The notes beneath the pieces were generated by a model. That model made no database searches. It worked only from the letters and a program-made list of their open reading frames with translations, and had not been told where the DNA came from. A program made the translations under genes and the position numbers. DNA of 5,339 nucleotides from Actinomycetota bacterium (GTDB lineage Bacteria; Actinomycetota; Actinomycetes; Actinomycetales; Microbacteriaceae), in the NCBI GenBank assembly GCA_010028615.1, contig RHAS01000068.1:1-5339 (forward strand), in the 5' to 3' direction. Positions 1 to 5,339 of the stretch are shown here, piece by piece (position 1 is the first letter of the stretch; every line of letters starts with the position of its first letter).

Positions 1-3000
1 GCCTCGTGACGCATCTCCTGGGCGGAGCAGTTCGTCAACGGCGCGCTGTAGAGCATCTAGGTCAGCTGGATTGTACATACCGGTTACCGGGTCCATTACA
101 GCTTCTGGCAAGCTCGCCCGGTATTCGCCGCCGTGCGACCAGTTAACACCGGCCCTAAAACCCGGGGCACCCAGGGCATTTGCTACTGCAAATAACGCAT
201 TATAGGCGTGGCCGGCCAAAATTCCCCTATCACGGTTGCCACCCGTCGAGCCATCTTCTGTTATTAATATTTCAACAGACCCAACTCTGTGTCTTCCTCG
301 CAGTATTAACCCGATGGTTCCTTCGGAACGAAATTTATCCCAAGAGCTTGGTTTACCGGTCCAATATTCTCCAGGGCCGTGCTGCTCTCCAGAGCGTCCA
401 TAAACCGCACGTCTTAAGCGCGCCAGCATTCTCGCAGATAGGCCATTTCTAGCCGGAGATTCCGTTCCTCTAGCAATTGGGAGTGCTTGCCTATTGCCGT
501 TTGCATCTTCAATAGTTGCCAGTTCTCTAAACTCTGTTGCGCTAAGCAGAATTGGATGGCCATTAAATCCTGAGGCTTCAGTTATTGGCCAATAGTCTGG
601 CCATGATGAGCCGTAAGCAGCAGTTGCCTCCGGTGGCAACGAGTCAAGCTCTAGGTGACCATATTGACTGTCTGCTTCAGGCGTCCCCGTATACCCATAT
701 TCATCACTGAGCTGGCTTGCTGTTACGCTACTCCACGCAGCAAGCCCTTTTTGATAAGTAAAATCAACTAACGCGAGCGCCTCAATCTGCTCATCAAGAA
801 TTGGATTAGAAGCAGATGTGCCGGTAGCTGGGTCGATGGTTGGCTCAACTGAAAATCCAGATGCGGCATGTTCATCTATTGTTTGCAGGATTTCTGGAAC
901 CGTTCTGTCTGGTGCAGCCTGCACAGCACCATCTCCATGAGGGTCTAGGATTGGAGTTAGCGTAATGGGGTCGATATCATCCGGAGTGTATGTTGCCTTA
1001 TTGCGCAACCCCACAGCAGCAGCTTGCGCTTTGAGTAATGCCAATCTTTCCATGCGCTGATTGGTCGCTTTAGCATCTTCCTCCATTCTACGTATGGATG
1101 AATATGCGAATGAATCCATCACAACAGGATTTGTTAATACATGTTTTGTCAATAACGCTTGCAACTGTTCCGCATTAACGCCGTGACTAATAAATTCTGT
1201 TATGTCCCATGTTTCGTCTTCGTTAGCGTCGAATCCAGCGCTGAAACTCTCACGCCAATTACGTAATGCATCGTTACGCGCGGTCTCTGCTTCCTTTATG
1301 GCAGTCACTAACGATTGCGTTGCCCTGGTCCACGCCATCTCCCTTTGGCGCTCGAGGTTTTCCAGCATGGCAGGAGTAAGGTCATATGAGCCGCCAACCC
1401 GCGTTCCATACATTCCGTCCCAGTTGGCCTGAAGACCATTGGACAGTGTTTGTCTCATCCGTTCTACAACATAGTCAAGCTGAAGAGCCTCGTTTAGATG
1501 GCGCATTGCCAATGTTTTTGCGCTTGTATCATCAAATATGTCCCAACCGCCAGGCAGCTGTGTGATTTGGTCGGCACTGCCGCCAGCGGGTACATAGATT
1601 GTTTCAAACGGTAAATTTGTTCTTACCCCAAGTGCGTCAAGTACGGCAAATACAGACCTTGTTCCTCCTGCAAATCCAGACCTATCTGTAGTTGTTGGGA
1701 ATGCCCGCAGTTCTGATTCGCTTAATACTGATTCATCTAAAAATTCAGCAAATAGTGGGTTGGTGGATTTACGTGACTGTCCACGGAGTGCGCTGATAAG
1801 GGTGGCTATTGACGCGCCACTACCGCTTGAGCGTGGGTTGTTAACTGGTGCAAAAATGCTGGAAAGTCCCAGCTCCGATTCTAAGCCATCAGCAACCGAC
1901 AACATAGGATTGCCGGTTGTATCCAGTCGTTCTGATGTGCTATGAACAGATAATCCCCAGCGCAACCCAACCTGGCGTGAATCGCCAGCTGCTAATACTC
2001 TCCATCTATTTCGTATTAAGTGAAAAGCTTCCGTAAACGATTCAGGGATAGATGTGATTCTGTTAATTGCATTGCGTCTGCTGCCCGTTTTAGGCATTGT
2101 GGGATTAGGTTCTCCTGGGGCAATAAGCGCTGCATTGCGTGTTGGCATTCCAGGACCTGCATCTAAACGAATTAGTGGCCAGCTGTCTCCAATGAAGTCG
2201 ATGCCATTGGTTAATGCGTCATCCATATTTGTTGGAATAAACACAATGTCTGGAGACGTAGCATCGAGGCCTGATAGGTCTTCTAGATATTTTCCTGTTG
2301 TTGTGTCAAAGTATTTACCGTTTTGGAACACGATTGTTCCGGTTACGTCGCCAACTCCAGGTATTAACGCTGGACCTGTTTGTACACGGGGTGGAATTTG
2401 GCTTGATGCATTTGGGGATGGCTCGTAGAGTATCGGCTTTCCCGATGTGAATGTTCTGACGCGCGGCCGGAGTCTTCCAGCTTGGCTAATACTGGCATCT
2501 GCTGGCGTGACAATATCAGCGGCACTAAAAGGTCTACGCCGTTTTTTCTGTTGTTCAGTAAGAGTAAATGTAGGATATTCCTCGATTATTTGATGTCTTC
2601 TACCCGGCTTGAGGTTGTCAACTAATGAGGCATCGCCGGATTGAAGAATATCGTCCAGAACTGCAAGGTCGTGCAGGTCGTTAGTCATTATTCCTGCTTC
2701 TCTGCTTCTGCCCGCTGCTTTAAGGTCTTCTATTTTGTCTCGCACTGCGGCGGTAGTCAGTTCATCTGATGGCGCTAGACCAAGCTGACGTTTTAGTTGG
2801 GCCTCGAGCCTATTGGCAATTCTCTCTGCTGAATCAAAAATTGGTCTACTGTCGTATGGACCCATTTCATCTAGTAAGACTCCAACTCGCGCCTGTGTGG
2901 GGAACGAATACGGACCCACAATATTGGCATTATCAACACCAAGTGATTCAGCGTGGTCTTTAAACTGTTGAATCCCCCACTCCCCGCCGTTTGGCTGCTC

Positions 3001-5337
3001 ACGAAGCGTTAATGCTCTACGGCGCTGGCGTAGACCAGCAATACCCGGTTTCGTTTCTTCCCTTTGTCGCGCATCTCTACGCCTAAACCTTCCAAGCAAT
3101 GTTTGAATGAAACCAGACTGCTGTTCATTATCTCCGTTGAGCTTTATGTGTGTCGCACGCGAACCGACCGGGACCCATACAGCTTCGCCATTTGCTGCCC
3201 TTCTGGCTACAAGAGAGACAAGGTGTTTTCCATCTTTGCCAATGAGGTGTGTTGTGCCGCTGTCCGTGTGTACTATTGCAATCGGTGGCATTGTTTCATC
3301 GCGGGCATCAAACACGTATGTGACTGGTCCATCTGGCACCCATGCCGCATGCCCCCAGTTTGATGACTCATCTGGAAGAGATTGTTGCGATGGGTCGTTA
3401 AGGTCTTTTTGCCACTCGTCGACAAGTTCCGCTAATTCTGGTGCTCTGTCTATATCTTCTTGTTTTACAGGTGGATAGAATGATTGACCCAAGTCGTATA
3501 GTGAGTCATTTAATTCATCCATTCGTTGCCGGTTATCGCCAGAGTTAACCCAATCAGCTCCCTGGGGGAACTCTTTTGGTGTTGGGAAATCATAGATATA
3601 CGGCAGCTTCACCCTGTTTGCATTTGCTGGCGCATCTGGCAATTGACCAGTCGCAATTAACGATTCGCGTTCGAGCACAGACCTATCAACGTCCGGAGCT
3701 TGCAACCATTCTGGTCGTGCTTCTCCAGTTACACGCCGTCCCCTCTCAAGCGCTGCTGCTTGTATACGTTGCCGAATAGGACGCGTATCGCGGGGAAGCT
3801 TTCCTTTGATGACCCGTTTAGCCTCACGGCGGTCGCGGGCCATTTGTCTACCCTCGCCAGTTAGGAAACGTTGGACAATACCTGATTTCTGCGGTGATGC
3901 ACCCGTTCTGGTTCTACGTGTTTTCCTTCGGCCGCCACCAGTTAAACGTGGACCAGTAGTAAACATTGCTTGCATATTTGGGTCCAGCGGTAGGCCTGTC
4001 CATGGGTCAATTGACGAGTTTTCCCACGTATCCTCGCCCTCGGGCGTAAGGATTGTTTCCTTGCCCATCCGCCCAGATATAAGGCCACCGGTTCGTATGT
4101 CAACAGTAGACGCCCGTGAACCAGGAATATGAGTGCTCGATGTCCCCTCTTGGAAACCATATCCTCCATAGTAAGAATCAGCAGCAATTAGCAGTGGTGC
4201 GCCAGCGCGGTTAAATGCTATTTCTCGCGTTGAGTTCCACGGTACGACTGTCCATTCACCGTCTGGAAGCGAGTAACCCAAAGCCTGGCCGCCTCTAATA
4301 TAACCACTATTACCCGCTGTATTAGCATCTCGTGCCATTGAAACTAACTCGCGAAGGCTAAGTTTCCCTGCTTCAGCAAGTTCAACAACATTCTGTGGAG
4401 CATTGATTTCGGAGCTTTTTGATGTTATTGAGACAAGACCGGATGTCCCATCTTGGAACTCAACATCGCCGTCTTCCAGGCCATACCACGGAAGCATGGT
4501 AATAGTGTCCAGCATTATTACCTTGCGTGATTCTTCACCATCAAACAGTTCAACAACCCTTGCATTGTGATACGACATCGGTGACTGAAGTTTTGTACCG
4601 TCGTTGTTGCGTGAACTATTTCTAATTACCTGCAGCAGTGTTGCCAAATCATTTGCTGAGTCGGCAGAATTAGTCATTACCTCTGCACCATGTTCACTGA
4701 CAATTCTGTCTACTAAATCCTTTAGGTATTCAAATTCTTGTGTTGGCGTGCCGACTGTTTCATTCCATCCATAGCGACGTGCTGGCGCGCTAGGGTCATT
4801 GGTGAACACTTCGTCAAGAAAATCAAAGTCAAAACCAGATTCTTTGTAGTTCGACGTAGCTCCCATACCCCTATGCAAAAATCTATCTATCCCGACGTCG
4901 TCTGGTTCGTTCCCCAGCATTTCGGTTAATATGTTTGTTGCGCGCGCAGCACTTACCGTCTTCTGCTTGCTGCGCTGCTGGCGACGTTTTTGCCTTCTTG
5001 ACTTTGAATCGTCTTCCAGAAGTGGGTCCAGATTACGAATCCACTCTCCTAAATTTTGGCGGCTGCGGGTCCATGCGGCAGCTACGCGTTTACGCACGCT
5101 TGGGGGAAGCTCGTCTGGGGTAAAATCAGCATCGCCTATAGGACCGCCTTGAGCTGGTTTTGTTTTTCCCCGACCCTTGCCGTCCGTGTATTCGATTCCC
5201 TTTCCGTCATCTTTCAGTTTTGTACGAACGCCATGATGACCATTTTTTTTCTCTAGTTTTCTAAACTCATCGGCATCGGCAAATCTGATTACGGCTGCGC
5301 CATTTTGACCATTGGAATCTTTGAACCCCCTGCCACG
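1..5337 (-). CDS. Partial giant multi-module protein (at least 1,779 residues), open at both ends; possible phage virion-associated or toxin-like protein
   Basis: This single reading frame fills the window: 1,779 sense codons from base 5337 down to base 1, with no stop and no frame break. Both termini lie outside. The first in-frame ATG is at residue 140 (bases 4920-4918); it has no purine-rich ribosome site before it, and the codons upstream also look coding, so it is not taken as the start. Visible parts are basic linkers (112-126, 464-541, 750-779, 931-935), a strand-rich section (about 661-735), a long helix with an EF-hand-like loop (1321-1442) and an ADP-ribosyltransferase-like region (about 1575-1745). 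No cysteine, signal peptide or membrane segment is seen; a signal peptide could lie upstream. Phages and polymorphic toxin systems are known to carry such long mosaic proteins with an ADP-ribosyltransferase module. A phage origin is my preferred inference, a giant secreted bacterial protein the alternative. The frame is near certain, the function uncertain. Confidence 0.95.
103..615 (-). other. ADP-ribosyltransferase-like domain region (residues about 1575-1745 of the giant protein)
   Basis: ADP-ribosyltransferases move ADP-ribose from NAD+ onto a target protein. Seen in the sequence: an Arg-Gly in the context PIARGTES (R1623), which resembles the arginine at the end of the first core strand (typically YRG) that holds NAD+. 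About 35 residues later comes YGRSGEQHGPGEYWT (1646-1660), resembling the G-x-G-x-Y-[FW] motif of the phage and toxin families. A short strand GTIGLILRG (1673-1681) follows where such proteins carry a strand leading to the core. Possible later elements are E1689 in SVEILI and the helix DRGILAGHAYNALFAVANALG (split here as DRGILAGHAY 1703-1712 and NALFAVANALG 1713-1723). The catalytic glutamate is not assigned with confidence, and no clear ExE or QxE pair is seen, so the domain could be divergent or inactive. Phage ADP-ribosyltransferases are known to modify host proteins such as RNA polymerase; whether this one does so is unknown. The assignment rests on motif order and spacing only. Confidence 0.5.
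1012..1377 (-). other. Helix-rich region, possible coiled coil, around the EF-hand-like loop (residues about 1321-1442)
   Basis: Residues 1321-1365 begin with a helix-capping Thr-Pro and then hold about 43 residues without Pro or Gly, rich in Glu, Arg, Ala and Leu (for example AMLENLERQREMAW, 1323-1336). This suggests one long amphipathic helix. After the EF-hand-like loop, residues 1388-1402 and 1408-1442 (including MEEDAKATNQRMERLALLK, 1418-1436) again look helical, with one Pro at 1404 between them. Long helices of this kind often act as stalks or oligomerisation elements in structural proteins, but heptad periodicity was judged by eye only. The region lies between unrecognised mixed alpha/beta sequence and the ADP-ribosyltransferase-like end. 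Confidence 0.5.
1195..1230 (-). other. EF-hand-like calcium-binding loop (residues 1370-1381)
   Basis: The twelve-residue stretch DANEDETWDITE matches the EF-hand ligand pattern: Asp at position 1, Asn at 3, Asp at 5, Thr at 7, a hydrophobic residue (Trp) at 8, Asp at 9 and Glu at 12. Phe sits just before and just after the loop, as is common. The one clear departure is Glu in place of the usual Gly at position 6, which may weaken or distort binding. A long predicted helix precedes it (about 1321-1365) and further helical sequence follows, as expected of a helix-loop-helix unit. I see no paired second loop nearby. If real, it would bind Ca2+ and stabilise this part of the protein outside the cell or in the virion. 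A chance acidic loop is the alternative. Confidence 0.42.
3001..3090 (-). other. Arg-rich linker (residues 750-779)
   Basis: Twelve of 30 residues are Arg or Lys, in the clusters RFRRRDARQR (750-759) and RQRRR (770-774). It directly follows the strand-rich section and precedes a helical section starting near residue 790, so it probably separates two modules. Its left edge (SGFIQTLL) resembles the left edge of the larger basic segment at residues 485-492. Confidence 0.5.
3049..3123 (-). repeat. Degenerate protein repeat, copy B (residues 739-763)
   Basis: Second copy, starting QQSGFIQTLLGRF and ending ARQREETK. Compared with copy A it keeps Q, S-G, a hydrophobic pair, Q, L and the basic tail. 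The two copies are 256 residues apart, and each marks the start of a basic linker, which hints at a repeated module boundary or processing site. Confidence 0.3.
3133..3357 (-). other. Strand-rich unrecognised section (residues about 661-735)
   Basis: Alternating hydrophobic stretches (VTYVFDA, PIAIVHTD, THLIGKDGKHLVSLVA, AVWVPVGSRATHIKL) separated by Asp/Gly turns suggest a small all-beta fold. A short echo, AAWVPDGP (664-671) and AVWVPVGS (719-726), opens and closes it, which could reflect a two-fold repeat of strands. I do not recognise the family. It sits just before the Arg-rich linker at 750-779. Confidence 0.4.
3715..3948 (-). other. Strongly basic Arg/Lys-rich segment (residues 464-541)
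   Basis: About 25 of 78 residues are Arg or Lys against about 6 Asp or Glu. It opens with the Gly- and Thr-interrupted cluster GGGRRKTRRTRTG (467-479) and continues through RQMARDRREAKR (497-508) to ERGRR (531-535). It follows a DPWTG turn at 444-448, and the sequence downstream (LPYIYDFPTPKEF) looks ordered again, so I read it as an extended linker between modules. Such stretches may bind nucleic acid or anionic surfaces, or be cut by trypsin-like or phage maturation proteases. The sequence does not show which. Confidence 0.55.
3817..3891 (-). repeat. Degenerate protein repeat, copy A (residues 483-507)
   Basis: The stretch starting QKSGIVQRFLTGEG and ending MARDRREAK can be aligned with residues 739-763, sharing Q-x-S-G-[IF]-[VI]-Q-x-x-L followed by an Arg-rich tail ending in Lys. 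The likeness is at protein level only; the DNA is not obviously repeated. It is short and partly driven by Arg richness, so common ancestry is tentative. Confidence 0.3.
4960..5004 (-). other. Basic Arg/Lys/Gln cluster (residues 112-126)
   Basis: Ten of 15 residues are Arg or Lys, and nearly all the rest are Gln or Ser (KSRRQKRRQQRSKQK). It comes right after an acidic LEDD patch and ends the hydrophilic amino-side segment. It looks like an unstructured or helical charged linker. Nucleic-acid binding or a protease site are possible; nothing in the sequence decides between them. Confidence 0.5.
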
Positions 5338-5339
5338 AC

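Noticed and set aside
103..210. A membrane helix at residues about 1706-1727
   Set aside because: The stretch is Ala/Leu-rich but contains His, Asn and Tyr and several Gly, and it fits better as a helix within the ADP-ribosyltransferase-like region.
2533..2547. The KKRRR cluster (residues 931-935) as a nuclear localisation signal
   Set aside because: The residues are really there, but nothing else points to a eukaryotic host, and several similar basic clusters occur in this protein. It is better read as another basic linker.
3942..4187. An 81-codon minus-strand frame starting with ATG at 4187
   Set aside because: It is in a different frame from the 1,779-codon frame that covers the same bases, and it shows no recognisable motif. 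It is a shadow.
4918..4920. The first in-frame ATG (residue 140) as the start of the gene
   Set aside because: There is no ribosome-binding-like sequence upstream, and the preceding 139 codons are open and look protein-like (for example AVIRFADADEF). The true start is probably outside the window.
180..5256. Many short plus-strand open frames of about 60-124 codons
   Set aside because: All lie opposite the continuous minus-strand frame, overlap one another in different frames, resemble no known protein, and several are rich in Cys or Arg in the manner of chance antisense frames.
1..5339. Frameshift, intein, intron or pseudogene decay within the giant gene
   Set aside because: The frame is unbroken, I see no intein-type cysteine or His-Asn splice junction, and sequence character stays protein-like throughout.

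Overview
The whole window lies inside one very long protein-coding gene on the minus strand. Reading the complement from base 5337 down to base 1 gives 1,779 consecutive sense codons with no stop. The frame is open at both ends, so neither the start codon nor the stop codon is here. I checked this by walking every plus-strand triplet in the matching frame: none is TTA, CTA or TCA. There is no intergenic space, RNA gene, promoter, terminator, CRISPR array or insertion sequence in the 5.3 kb.

Residues below are numbered from the first complete codon (residue 1 = bases 5337-5335; residue k starts at base 5340-3k). From amino to carboxyl end the partial protein reads as follows. Residues 1-110 are a hydrophilic Gly/Lys/Asp-rich segment ending in a basic cluster (112-126). 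Residues 127-460 are mixed sequence that I do not recognise. Residues 464-541 are an Arg/Lys-rich, probably extended stretch. Residues about 661-735 are strand-rich. A second Arg-rich linker lies at 750-779. Residues about 790-900 look helical. A KKRRR cluster is at 931-935. Residues 980-1300 are unrecognised mixed alpha/beta sequence. A long helix at about 1321-1365 runs into an EF-hand-like loop (1370-1381), followed by more helix up to about 1442. Near the carboxyl side (about 1575-1745) is a region resembling ADP-ribosyltransferase domains of phage and toxin proteins. There is no membrane-spanning segment and not one cysteine in the 1,779 residues.

The source cannot be fixed from the sequence. 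Base composition is near 50% G+C, codon use is mixed, and the gene is gigantic, cysteine-free and multi-module with an ADP-ribosyltransferase-like part. This fits best with an uncultured bacteriophage (a giant virion or ejected protein, as in MuF/ADP-ribosyltransferase fusions). A giant secreted or surface toxin-like bacterial protein is the main alternative. This is inference; no capsid, portal, tail or packaging motif was recognised.
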